Part shown: positions 46,166-58,360 of the stretch, piece by piece
Numbering within the stretch: position 1 is the first letter of the stretch
Layout: the number at the start of each line of letters is the position of its first letter
Source: Lineus longissimus
Taxonomy: Eukaryota > Nemertea > Pilidiophora > Heteronemertea > Lineidae
Assembly: GCF_910592395.1 (NCBI RefSeq)
Contig: NC_088309.1
Coordinates: 22,632,599-22,696,598 of the forward strand
Length of the DNA: 64,000 nt
Direction of reading: 5' to 3'
The notes under the pieces: generated by a model
Seen by the model: only the letters and a program-made list of their open reading frames with translations
Told to the model about the DNA's origin: nothing
Databases searched by the model: none
Translations under genes and position numbers: made by a program

Positions 46166-49100
46166 ATGAAGTCGGTGAGGCCTCCGTTGCAGTCCAAGTT
46201 GTCCAAAGGTTCTATCCAGATTTCTGAGGACTGGCTATCCATGGCGGGCTGCGTTGGAACGGTTGATGAAGTGTCGATGCCAGAAAAAGAGGGAGAGGCA
46301 TATGTCGAAGGCGCTATCAAGTTATGTAATCTAATGTATGTGTCTATCACATTCTTCCACCCATTTGTCTTTTTGTAAGTGTAGCGTAGCAAGCTACCAT
46401 ACCATAGGATCTGCCATAATGCCATGACAATGACATTGTCATTGAGATTGACAGCTAGGCAGGCAATTGTTTGCTGCAAGCTAACCCCTAGATCGAATAA
46501 CCAGCCTGGTTACAGGTTACTCTAAGGCAGCCGCAAGGTGGAGAATGCAGAGATTGAGATAACCACAGTGCAGAAATGGACAGTCACACAGTACACCAGT
46601 AGCGTTGGGATGCATGGATTCAAGCATTACAACATATCTGTTTTGGATAGCTAAATATTACCTCTTGAGATCCTACACATTTGCACTTACTCCATGAGGA
46701 AATTCAATGTAATAGGCTTAATATTCAAACCCATTGCAACATGAGGTTTGTTGAATCAGGGAGATAATGATAAGATATCCTGGCAGTGCCAACACTGCAT
46801 GCAGTAGGTCATGACATGAGGTAGCAAGGTCTCTCACTCACAGATTATACTGCAACAGGTTTCCCCCAGCTATGAAGATAATCAGAATGATAAACAGAAC
46901 ATGGCAGGAAGGACATTGCAGAAACTTTCTTTTGTGCATATTTGCCGTAATGAGTGGAAATTTGGTGCCTTGCCCAACTATTTGCAAAATTCTGGACATG
47001 AAAAATCCCAAAAGGTGCCCACACTGAGGAAATAACCTAGAGTATAGCACTTATAATCCAAAATAACATTCAATCATAGTAAATTTTCTCTGGTTTTATT
47101 TTCAGGAAATGTCCTCGTGAGATCATGTGCTTAAAATTTGGCATCAGGGATAACACCTTGGCAGTGGGTCTCTGTGATGGCTCAATAAAGGTAAAAGTTG
47201 AAGGGTTTCATTGTAACTAACAGAAAGATTATGTCTCAAAAACAAGATTATTGATTTTGTAATTGTACATAAGAGTCTCACTCTTAGAAACACTGGTACA
47301 TGGTACATGGCATTTTCCAAATCCAATGTCCAGATAAAATTTCCCTTGATATCATGATCACTATCTAAGAATATAAAGAACACATTTGATCAACAGTTAA
47401 TTTTTAAAATAGAGTTGTAGTCATTGCAATTTACAAAATAAATTTGTTATGGTCCTGACAAACGACATGTATGATGATATCAAACAGTTCTTCAATCAGT
47501 GTGCTTATCAATCATTATAGATGTAGCACCATGACATTTCAAAATACTGGATCATTGCCCATGGTGCCCAGATTGCCATTGCCCATGGTGCCCAGTTCGT
47601 TTCTGTGTGCCTGAGTTTGTCTTCCATTCAATGCCATCAATTGTCAATTGATCGGTTTTGGATGATACACTTGTCAATCAAGAAGGCAGAATTAAGATCA
47701 CTGGCACAGCGGTCATTGTAAGATTGATTTGCTCTTTCGTCCCAGAAAGTGAAACACCAACATGTAGAGAATGTAAATGCTTTCATCTCTGGGCTTACAC
47801 TTTTGGTTAAAATTTACAGCCAGTCTTATATTTTTCTTGGCACGATATGTCTCAGAATTTCTGACAATTATCTCCATCTATTGTGGTTCTTTCAATTCTA
47901 ATTCCATGTCCTTGCAAAAGTACTTTCAATTATGAATTGAAATGTGATAGACCTCCTGGTGAGCTGTGTCCTTACCCTGGCCCAGTTGACACTGTTGACT
48001 TGAAGTTGACATGATTGATGTGTTGACCAAATTCATTTGACATCAATTTTGATATTAACATTTAAAAATCACAGTTCGTACATTTTTTTGTCTTCAGATA
48101 ATTGATCCTCTGTCATGTGAACTTCTGTACAACCTCTCTAACGATGAAACAAAGTGTGAACGGCTTCCAGTTACTGCAATCCAGTTTCTTCCTGCACATG
48201 ATGGCCAATCTGTGGAGAACCAACACATTTTAATGGCAACTTGTAAGTCACATAGAAATTCATCAAAAAAATTTGTCAGTGTCTGGCAGTGGTACAGTAG
48301 TACATTGTGACCAAGATGTCTTAGAATTATGACATTGAGACACCCTTTACTTCCAAACTCCCATCTCCTACTGCAAGCTAATGGCAAGGTGGCAGGTTGA
48401 TACCCTGTAATTTTCTGTTTGCGAGGCGACCAACTGTCCTCGTCAGATTGAATGAGCTACCTCCGGGTGTAAAAACTTTGATCTTCTAATTCCTCAAGGC
48501 ATACTCTTTTCACTACGCCACTGGGATCAGGATGTTAACTTACATGAAATACAATCAATTGCATTATTTATGAGCACTATTTAGTATTATTTACTGTCTC
48601 ACAGATGCATCCGGTTGTGTACGGTTTTGGAACTATCGCTCAAGTGTCTGTTCAACAGTCTTGCGGGAGCCCGATCCACGCCAGATCTTTGCTAGTGCTC
48701 TCAATCCTGAGGGCACCAAATTTATCACAGCTGGAAGTGATGACAAGATTTACATCTATGACATTGCCACAAGGAAACATCTGAGGACATGTGAACCAAG
48801 GTAAATGGTTTTGGTAACTACCCAAAAGAATGTTTTGGCTCAGTTGCTTGTATGTTATACAGGCATAAAATAGTCTGTTTATTTGGCAATTCTCATTCCA
48901 TTTGATAAAAGACGGTGTGCAGCTACGCATTAGGAAAATATGATTCCAGTTGAATGCCCCAGGACACGCTTGGACTGTCATGACTGGTGGGCCTGGAATA
49001 ATAGCTGGAAGCCAAGTAGCTGATCTTGTGTATACAAGTCCATGGTCATGCTAATTGAATTCCGATGTTATAAATGAGCAGAAAATAATTGACAATGGCA

Positions 49101-52100
49101 AGATATCATCATAGCGATTACTGAAAGTGTCTAGTCATGTTGGTGATATATGGCATGCAATTTTAATGGAATGTTCTGTTAGTGTTTACCGGAACACTCT
49201 TGCAGTGAATCGATATGAAGTTTTAAAGGGAGGCTCTGTGAGCTAGGTGGGCCAGATTAAGTTAGTCCTCACAGGTGGCTTATTACAGTACAACAGCACT
49301 GTCCACGCTTTTCAATATAAGTAAAACTATAATTTCTGACCACTTTGTTAATATAATTTATTAAGTTTTGGCCAAGGGAGTCAACCTTGAATCTTGGCCA
49401 ATAATTTTAGTATATTTAAAAATCTAATTCACGGACAGTAAATAGTTAACCAAATGACATTCACATGCAGGGTGTCCCCTGGTGCCTATACTCCGTCAGC
49501 TCAGAACTGGCATTGGCCTGAATAATAATAATAGAATATCTTTCCACCTAAATACAGGTACAACTACCAGGGACTGAGAAAGCTAAATCGCCCTGGCCCA
49601 AGGCAATTTGAAACACCATTAATTTTGTGTAAGAAAATCCTGGATTTTAAAGTATCCTTGGGGCTATGTTTTTAGTATTTGGTAATAATATTCAGTGCAC
49701 TGCTGAAAAATATTCATAGACTACATCAACTGTAGGTTTCGAGATATTTTCCTTAACGATTATTCTGCATCATTCTACACACTTTGTGCCTATATACCTA
49801 GGCGATGTGGTGCCATTCACTAACCTAAAAGCTTCAAAGCAAATATTGCACATTGTGGGTGCAATTCATAATGCTCAATCCGATAATAACCAAGATACAA
49901 CAATCAATCAATCAATTTCCAAAGGAGCTTTCATGTGGTAAGAGATAAATTTGTTTAGGTTGGTTAGTGATCTGTGCTTGTCAAATTTAGATTCATTACA
50001 ATATTTGTGAAGTTTTGTCAAATTATTGATTTATTTTTGTCATGTTTCAGTGATTCAAGGAATATAATGAACGGCCATAGATTCAGAGTGTACGCCTTGC
50101 AGTACCATCCAGACAGACCACGGGAGTTCATCTCAGGTGGCTGGGATGACACAATTATGGTCAGTATGGGTTGGTGAACAAATATCATCTACTGTAAACT
50201 GCCAAATTTTGGTAGGCATTTTTTTCACGGCGAATAACAGGAGAGAGAAAATCACAAGAAAATATATTTGATTTGAAAAACTGACAGATATCCGGCAAAA
50301 TAAAATATTGAAATATCGGATGTTGGGTAATAACCTAACTTTCCATTTTTATGCATCGAGTCAATGGTGCAACCTACATGTTTTATAGTATTGATGCATT
50401 GTCTTTTCAGTTCTGGGACGACCGAAAAAAGCATGCGGTAAGAAAGGTTATTGGGGCTGGGCCACATATCTGTGGAAATGATGCCCTGGACATTGATCCT
50501 GTTCACAACCACATCCTGACTGGCTCATGGCGCAAAGACAAATCGCTTCAGGTGAGGAAAGAATGTGAATAAACTTTAAAACATAATTAAATTGTTGTAA
50601 CTTCAAATTCCACAAAATTGCATTTTCATGGGGCTGTGAAAATGTACCAAACTACTTCCTGTTTCTTCAACAATAGGCTCAGCTGAGCTTAATGACCATG
50701 ACCGTTGTTGTAGCGGAAAAACATTACAATCATTCTCATCTTTGCTGCTTTCACAGAAAGAGATTGTGAGGAGTTTAATTGGGATTTCCATTTATCCCAA
50801 ATTAATCTTTACGTACAAAGTCACAACCAGAATGCAGGGACAAATCATTTCAAGTGCCCTTGACCTGTGGACATGGCAGACCGACTCCTCACTTCACCCT
50901 CCCAGCCTGTGTCTGTTTGATGTCCATGAGAGTGCTAAAAAGTCTACTTGAGATCATCATTTGAACCTCCTAGCTCTTGCCTATAGACAGAGACCCCCTT
51001 TAAGTAAATTTTTTGGTTTCAGATATGGGATTACGACTCTGGTGAGAAGATCAAGGATGTTCCATATGACACGTTACATACAAGCCAGGTGAGTTGTATT
51101 TTGGTGACTTTCCGTTTCAAATCCTCCCATATTGGCATAACACCACTGTGTGAAAAACTGAGTGATAGGTCTAACACTAACAGGCCGGCACATCATTGTC
51201 AATATCAATAAGCCATGTGCAATCCACTGTAACCATGACATCAAATCCAATTTTGGCAGATTACAAGATTTATTCCAGTTTTCAATCAAAAAGTTTTGGG
51301 GTTTTGTGAATCAAGGTTATATCTCAATTATACCAAGAACTCGTTTCATTTTGTGTGAAGGGCAATGGACCTGAAACATTCTCCATGTACCACGGTAACC
51401 CTGTCTGTTTAAAGAATAAGGTGAGAGGTTGAATTACAATCCCATTGTTGATATGTTAATCAAAAAGCGATTTTGTTTATGTTCTTGTTAGCCTTCAGGT
51501 TGAGGTTCAAAGCTATTTTTTAATTTTGAGGTCTTTTGAAGTTGTTGAACATGCAATTTGGCTTGGAAGTCTAACCTAGATACCTTTCAAAAGGTTGCAA
51601 TAAAGCCGATCGGATTTGTGTTGACAGGACTTAGTCTCACATTGTGTCATCTCGGATCAAAACAAGTCAGTTCTATTATTGAATGACCACTTTGTCATTT
51701 ATTTTCATTCCAGTTCTACTAATCCACTTTTGATCTCCTTTGTTAGATAAATAAATTTATATTGTTTCCCTTAATGTACTAAGAATGTTGTGCATGAGAA
51801 CATGCCATAGCAGTGATAACTCTTGCACATTGCTGCAATAAGAATTTTTGTGTGCGGTGCGCTGTAGATAAGTGTTTGGCCTAAGTAGTTGAAAGAACAT
51901 AACTTTGCAATTCTATAGCTATGATCTAAGCTTGGATTTGTCTGTGGACAAACCCCGATTAAGTACATACTGACTTGATTAACTTTCCCTGGAGTTGCTA
52001 GATCCTCTGATTTTGTGTATTCCATAAAGTTTAATCCAGACAGAGCTAAAAAAAACAGCCTCATAGCCCTGTCAAGTTAACTGTGTTGGCTGCTGTTTCG

Positions 52101-55100
52101 ACAGTTGCAAAAAAGCCTTGCATTTGTTTCAAAATGTATCAAGAGGCTACCCTTTATTGTAGGCATGTAGCAAGGTCTCTACAAATGAGAAGTTGTTAGC
52201 AAGTACTGATGAAAGCTGGAGGGGGGGGGGGGTGTATTGACATTGTTTGTTGATATAATTTACCTGCTAGTTGATTATTATATGATTCCACAGCGTCATG
52301 GTTACGGAGACATCAAGTTCAAAGGAAACCTGGTGAGGAGAATGCAATTGATTTTGCATGTTTCAGCATTTTGAATTTTATATATTCTGTCGCGCTACAG
52401 TTGGTGTTAAATCTTCCATCTAGAGGGTTTTTTTCATGGTTGAGGAGGGTATTTTACAGGAAGTTTCTGTTTTATACTTTGTTTTATTTGCTTGTCAGAG
52501 ATAGGGGACACACATTTAATAATTCGTGATAATATGGCATGCTTTAGGATAGGTGGCACCTAGTTGACATAGAAATGTCAAGTTGCAATAGTGAGGAGTG
52601 AGAGGATAGAAGCCTTATAGACTAATGGAATGTGTAGGGGTAACTAAATAATCAAAAATATGTGCTGACCTATTCTAGTCTGTGGGTAAGGGTGTCCCCT
52701 TTATACTAACAGGCACAATAATCTTTATTTAAAAACATTAATACTATTTTAAGTTTAATTTTATTTCTGCCTAAGCTTCTTCGTTGCATTATTTTTGATA
52801 TCATAAAATTGCAAGAATAAGCTTTAGTTCTCCGAACATGTCCAATTCAATACTTGTTTATGTTAGAGGAGATTTATATGCCTTATTTATCTTTGATTGT
52901 AAAGAAAAGATCACAACCACTTCGCTTTAGTCAGGTGAGTGATGACTTTGAAATTCAAGACAGAGTATTGACTTTAATAATAATAGTCAGATGAGTGACC
53001 TTCAAGTACCGGTAGTCAGATTCCGAGTGAGGTTGGTAGTCAGATGAGTGACCTTCGTAGTCAGATGAGTGACCTTCGTAGTCAGAGGAATGACCTTCGT
53101 AGTCAGAGGAATGACCTTAGTTGTCAGAGATGTGACCTTGTTAATCAAAGGAATGACCTTGTTAATCAAAGGAGTGACCTTGGTAGTCAGAAGAGTGACC
53201 TTGTTAATCAAAGGAGTGACCTTGGTAGTCAGAAGAGTGACCTTGATAGTCAGATGCGTGACCTTAGGTATTTATCACAGGTATTTATCAAGTAACTATT
53301 TTCATAAATAAAGGGCCAAGTTTCATGTGTTGCATGCTGCTCTGACAGCTGGTTAGTTTTTTTCTTATACTGCTTCTCAGGGAAAAAAAGACATGTGAGA
53401 AGTTCAACACCATCCTTTCTGTTTCTTTATCTTTTTCCTTCTCTAAAGTGTGTTTTCTGCCAATGACCTTCGTGTCTTTTTTCTGTCGCCTATCTTGCTT
53501 GCTGATAGAGGAAGAAATGGCGTAAAAGGTGTTCTAGTCCGTGGCAGGTAGGTCGAAGGTCAAATCAACTATTGCATGTAAATTTTTCACCAAACTTTTC
53601 ACCGATGTCACTTTATATAGCCAGTTTCATATTCACTGTCAAATTGTGATATTTTTTTTAATGTAGTACAACCTCTCTCTTGAGGACACCCAACTGGTAA
53701 CACTTACAGATGTCAAATTAACTGAAAATGACGACATTGGGCCTCGTGTCACTGATGGTCAGAGAATGTCCTACTAACGGATGTGTCTCCGAAAGGGTGG
53801 CTCCTCTGTTTGTACCTGGCAAACAATTATTTCAACTTCGTCCATTTTTTCAAAATTTTGCATGAAACTGATTTGACCTTATTTGCCTGTTTGGTCCAGA
53901 CGTAAAATACAGAGTCTTTTTTTACCTCGCGGTCACAGCATTTACGAGCGCTTATTTGCTTTGCACTTTATTGGTATTTCATAATTGTTTCTTCTGTGAA
54001 AGTTCCTTTAAACAGGTGAAGGTGTCTGGTATCGATAACCAAATAATTTCTCTATTTTTTATTTTAATTTTAGATTTGGTCTTTTTAGCAGGTTAAAGTC
54101 ATTTCAGTGTTCACTATGTGGTGATGAATAATTTAGATTATTTCTATTTTGGTTTCAGAGTCTTCTGATGATATGGTGTTGCTTCACATTTCCAGGTTCT
54201 TATTGTGAATTGTCTTCTATCATTCACAGTCCTAACATATTTGTCTAACGCCAGAGTCTTTCAAATAATAATTTTATTTCAAAGACTCTGCTAATGCTAA
54301 GCCTAGGTATAGCTGAAGTGATTTGATAATGGAAATACTTTTAAATGGTCACTTCATCGATGGTGTTTACTGAGAATGTTTACAAAAACATACTCAAATG
54401 TGTCCTGGAGACATTCGAGTGTGTTATTCTGTCAATACTGACAGGAAGGTTCTTCGTAAGCTTGGTTGCATCCTAAAGAAACTGCTCAACCCTTTCAAGA
54501 AACTCGCTGCAAGCGTTCCATCTACCATGAAATTAAACCTGTAGGCCAATAATTAAAAGTATAAAAATCCATTTCCAATGGTATGAATGCCTTCCATTCT
54601 GGGTGGGAATTACCATTAGCTATATTTGAATTGACATCTATCACAACTTGATTAGATTTGGTCCATAATTTGACATCTCTCACAATGTAATTGGATTTGG
54701 TCTATTTATGATTATTATGCCTCTTTATTGCACATCTCCAGAAAAAACTCGTCAAATACAGAGGAAACATGGTGAGAATGTTTGAAAAAGACTTGTGGTT
54801 CTCTCAGGAAGTTCTGTGTGTGCATGTCAGTCACCCTTGAGGAATTTCAGAAGTCACTGAACATTACTCTTTATATCTTCTACATTCTCAGTCACAGTTG
54901 ACAACACCCTCTACATTGCATAAGCAGTGCACACAACCATACTCTAGTTCTGCACCAGCTGTGTGTCACCTTAATACTCAATGGTTGTGTACACAGTGCC
55001 ATGAAGGCTCTCATATCTGATGTGTAACATACACAAAACGTATGGCATCCTACCGTGCGAAAGCTGCGCAGAAGTTGCGGCAAACAAAAGTTGTCCCATT

Positions 55101-56651
55101 CTGCATTCTGCAATATAGCTTTGTCTCAATCCTTGTCCACAGCATCAAGTTCAGTTTTTACTTCAATAGACCTTACCCATTTCACTGCCCCAGTGCTACT
55201 CAGTTCAATTTCTCCTGCCAATCCAGTTCTTATGATTTATTTCAGCCAAGCTCACATAGCATGTTTTTCAACCCCTACCTTTACCTAAATCAGCGTAATA
55301 AGTATGTAAGTTGCAGACCATGTTTGAAGATGAGTATGAGTTCGTGTAGTGTGTAATAGATTCTATTCATTTCAGAGTTGTGGAAACCTCTTTTGGTTTT
55401 GTTTAAGGGTTTATTTTGCAAAGTTACTTTCATATTACTTTTGCTTCAGAGATATTTATGTGAAACATTTTTTTGTTTTAATGTGTGTGTTTGAGTATAC
55501 TCTAGTCAATTTGACTATTGAGTGAAGTTTTTATTTTGTTTTCCATCTCTCATAGATCAGTGGGATGACATGTACATAATTGATAGAATGAGAAAAACCA
55601 CTACTATAGGCAACGTAATTTATTTTGCAGACAATATGGTGATTGGCTGACTCCCAAAAGTGTTCCAATTGCCAATGGAACCATGCTCAGTACATCGTAC
55701 TAGTTTTCATTACTCCACCTATGTAAGAATGAGAGGTAGAGCAGTTGTCTGGCAATCCAAAGATCTATGGTTCAAATTTCACTCAGGGCAACTTAACTTT
55801 TCTGTTCTTCTTCCATTCTTTCTTTATATGAGCCAGCTTTAGCAACTTCTATTATCGACTAATTAAACTGTCTAGCGATGTCTTTAATTTTGCAGCTTTA
55901 CTGTGCCAAGTGGTTGGGTAAGAGCTACATCATGTGTGGAGGGAGTGAAGAGAACATGGCCAGGATCATTGACAGAGGAACACTGAATGTAAGTGCAGTA
56001 TTACTCTCAAAAGCACACCCTTGGGACTGACAGATAGATGCTCTCCTTGGTAGAAATGTGATCTGATTGCCGAGGTCGGTTTGAATTAAAAAAGACCAAT
56101 ATTGGACCAAAGTCTGTGTCTTCTTTCATGAGGATATCCTACTTACCGAGATGTTGACTTAGTGTAATTCAATTTTGATTATTGGTGTTAACCCTAATGA
56201 AAGGGTCGGCAAATGTAATGAAAGGGTCGGCATATGCAGCTTATGATGTACTGGTCTCCCAAACTCCTTTAAACTGTACAAGTATTCAACTAGTCTTCTT
56301 CTGAGCTGTTGACAGCATCGGAATGAGCTACCAGTGGGTTTTGACCCTTCACCCTCCCTGTCTTGAGGTGAATGCCCTACCACTACATGTAGGCCACCCC
56401 ATTTAGCAAAATTTAAATATTTGATGACTTGGCCCTCAGCTCAGGCATGTACAGCTTCTGTCATCTGGAATACCAGTAAGAAGTCTTGCTGGGAACGTTT
56501 TATTCACCCTTTTCAGACAGTTGGCCAATTGGTAGATCTGGACCAAGGTGTTGTTTGCATGGATAGCAATCTGTCAGTGAGCGGTTCACCACGAGTGTGT
56601 GTTGGGGCAGGATCGTACATCTATAACTTACAGCTTGTCAAGACGTTATAG
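46166..56651 (+). CDS. WD40-repeat protein, 379 aa constitutive form, nine exons
   Basis: Exons are 46166-46335, 47106-47190, 48098-48242, 48605-48800, 50051-50159, 50411-50551, 51023-51088, 55896-55988 and 56517-56651. Phases close exactly. After an N-terminal extension of about 55 residues (MKSVRPPLQSKLSKGSIQIS) come WD-type blades: LAVGLCDGSIKIIDP, ASGCVRFWNYRSS, FITAGSDDKIYIYDIATRKH, EFISGGWDDTIMFWDDRKKH, ILTGSWRKDKSLQIWDYDSG and IMCGGSEENMARIIDRGTLN. The C-terminal blade ends GAGSYIYNLQLVKTL. This makes a seven-blade propeller likely. No other domain is present, so it should act as a binding scaffold; I cannot assign a specific family member. Intron 7 is 4.8 kb and contains four possible cassette exons. 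AATAAA at 58188 implies a 1.5-kb 3'UTR. Confidence 0.88.
48395..48535 (-). mobile_element. tRNA-like SINE, degenerate, in a WD40 gene intron
   Basis: On the minus strand, CCCAGTGGCGTAGTGAAAAG resembles an A-box region and is followed by ACCCGGAGGTAGCTCATTCA. The segment GGTAGCTCATTC is shared with the element at 56290-56400, which suggests one SINE family. Confidence 0.45.
51361..51420 (+). CDS. Candidate cassette exon A, 60 bp, phase 0
   Basis: This lies in intron 7 of the WD40 gene. It reads GNGPETFSMYHGNPVCLKNK with no stop and ends in AAG|GTGAGA, a strong donor. The acceptor (TTTTGTGTGAAG) is moderate. It would add 20 residues between DTLHTSQ and LYCAKWLGK without changing the frame. Confidence 0.35.
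52294..52332 (+). CDS. Candidate cassette exon B, 39 bp, phase 0
   Basis: The segment encodes RHGYGDIKFKGNL between acceptor TATGATTCCACAG and donor CTG|GTGAGG. Its last half and donor resemble those of exon D, which suggests exon duplication. Confidence 0.4.
53034..53265 (+). repeat. 21-bp minisatellite, about 11 units, in WD40 gene intron 7
   Basis: The unit GTAGTCAGATGAGTGACCTT + C recurs with variants (GTAGTCAGAGGAATGACCTT, TTAATCAAAGGAGTGACCTT, GTAGTCAGAAGAGTGACCTT). An isolated diverged copy lies at about 52984. Later units alternate GTAGTC and TTAATC forms, a higher-order 42-bp pattern. The open frames across it on both strands result from the 21-bp period. Confidence 0.9.
53509..53547 (+). 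CDS. Candidate cassette exon C, 39 bp, phase 0
   Basis: The segment encodes RKKWRKRCSSPWQ between acceptor TTGCTTGCTGATAG and donor CAG|GTAGGT. It would insert a strongly basic loop at the same position as the other cassettes. Confidence 0.35.
54742..54771 (+). CDS. Candidate cassette exon D, 30 bp, phase 0
   Basis: The segment encodes KKLVKYRGNM between acceptor TTGCACATCTCCAG and donor ATG|GTGAGA. The stretch GTCAAATACAGAGGAAACAT parallels ATCAAGTTCAAAGGAAACCT in exon B. Confidence 0.4.
55725..55800 (+). mobile_element. tRNA-derived SINE fragment
   Basis: GAGAGGTAGAGCAGTTGTCT resembles a tRNA D-arm and A box. After about 25 bp, CTATGGTTCAAATTTCACTC resembles a T-arm and B box (GGTTCAAAT). 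It lacks a proper acceptor stem, so it is a SINE head and not a tRNA gene. It lies in intron 7 of the WD40 gene. Confidence 0.6.
56290..56400 (-). mobile_element. tRNA-derived SINE
   Basis: On the minus strand, GGTGGCCTACATGTAGTGGT then AGGGCATTCACCTCAAGACA has tRNA-like 5' and anticodon-arm features, followed by a B-box-like GGGTCAAAACCC. A tail with GGTAGCTCATTC is shared with the element at 48395-48535. It lies in an intron of the WD40 gene. Confidence 0.6.
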
Positions 56652-58187
56652 AGGTAGGTGTAGTTTTTCAGCTTTAAAGCAACAACTTTGGTGTGGGATT
56701 TTGGTGGCCAGGCAGATAATGTGCCAACTTGCCAATATGTGGCGCTTCTTGTAGCATCACTCTTATGCTGATCTCTACTGGTGATTTTCGCTTGTGTTGC
56801 AACCTTGCCTTATTTCTACCTTTATGGAATAGGATGATCCTAATGATGTGATATTTTGTTTCTGAAAATAACTTCATTTAGAATGCAATTGTGTTTTTCA
56901 GGATGGTTGTTTTGCCATTGAGACATGGAGAAAAATGTTAGACTACAGATATCCGTCCAACAGTACCCGTTCATTGCATCCGTCCTATGTATACTGCCTA
57001 ATGTCTGACATTGAACATGTGTTCCTGATCTATGGATAGGGCTTCCCGATTGATCTTTCTCGTCTTGCATCTTAGCAGTAATGTGATCATATATGGATAC
57101 CCCCCCCCCCCCCAGGCCTTTCAATTGCACTTTGATTAAAACCGTTTGAAGTACAATGGGCATGTGCTCATCAAATATGCTTCAAGGATATAAGGCAAAA
57201 ATACAAAACAAGTTTACAATAATGCACCCAAATAAACCAATTTAAGTGCCAGAAATTGGCTGAAAAATAGAGGTTGTAGTCAAAAAGATGCAATGGAAAG
57301 GCCTGACCCCTCCAAACCTTTCATTGTAGAATGCCATGTCAGAAATCTATCCACATAATGTATAAGCCTGTGTGTGTCCTGTATAAAACAATCTGACTGG
57401 TAAATATGATAGTAATGCTGTCTTGATAACGGTGATAAAAAGACATCAGTGTTTGCTGTATCTTCAGGAATGACTGGTAATCCTAGCTTTAAAACTTGTA
57501 TCATGACTGTATTTTGACACTGCTGAGTTGATCTGGCCATGGAAATCTGGCACCTAATTACCGGGTGTCCCAAAAAAAACAACTGCAGTCAGTTTTGACT
57601 GGGTAATAATTTCAGTGTATCGTATTTATTGATACACTCTGTATTATCAGTATGTATCAACTAGGCGTCTTGTAGTTGTGCAGATGTGTTAAATGGCTTT
57701 TCAAATGATCTAGTAGTTGATATCCATTTGAATATGTAGATATTTAGCCATATGGAAGATATGAAGCACTCGGAGTTACTGGAGAGAAGTTTTTGTCAGC
57801 AGGTGTTGAAGAGAATCTCTAGATCATACGATGGGGTAGATCATACAGTGTTTTTGGCAACATAACCGTAACATGGCCTATTTGTTAGAAGAAGGGGTTA
57901 ATTTAAAAAGTGCAGCAACTCATTGCAGGCCCATACCTGTTCTTATAATTTGAGACTGTATTATACACTATATACACAGCTGAAATACACCTTTATATAT
58001 TGTAAAAACTTAATCAGTACCCCAGTAGGCCTATACCTTGGTATTTATCCCTGAAAAGGATACATGTTAATGTATTAAAATTACAAAGCTGAAGCAATTA
58101 TTCTGTATGTGTTAGTGAATTTATTTGTGAGCTATATTGTTTTTGTGCCATTTGTTGGGATTCACTATTTGTACATCATTCATATTC

Positions 58188-58193
58188 AATAAA
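58188..58193 (+). terminator. WD40 gene poly(A) signal AATAAA
   Basis: ATTCAATAAAGCTTC lies 1.5 kb after the stop at 56651 and about 170 bp before the satellite array. A C-tract (57100-57113) and an unremarkable AT-rich stretch lie between the stop and this signal. Confidence 0.5.
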
Positions 58194-58360
58194 GCTTCAA
58201 TTTAGATTGTTCTTTGAATTGAGCTTAGAATCACCATTGCACCCGTACGACCGAAGCTGGGACAGTTCCGTTACCTCCACTGTGATATTGGAAAACAACC
58301 CCAATCATTGGATCAATTGATAAATGTCACAACTTGTCTCTCAAGTACCAGCAGATCCAA

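Noticed and set aside
55632..55660. Further mini-exon after TTATTTTGCAG in WD40 intron 7
   Set aside because: No in-phase GT donor follows within a usable distance before a stop codon.
55735..55795. Possible tRNA gene
   Set aside because: A and B boxes are present but no complementary acceptor stem was found; better read as a SINE head.
56455..56516. Extra WD40 exon suggested by VIWNT-like frame before exon 9
   Set aside because: Exon 8 joins exon 9 in phase 0 with a natural sequence; the extra segment lacks a convincing acceptor.
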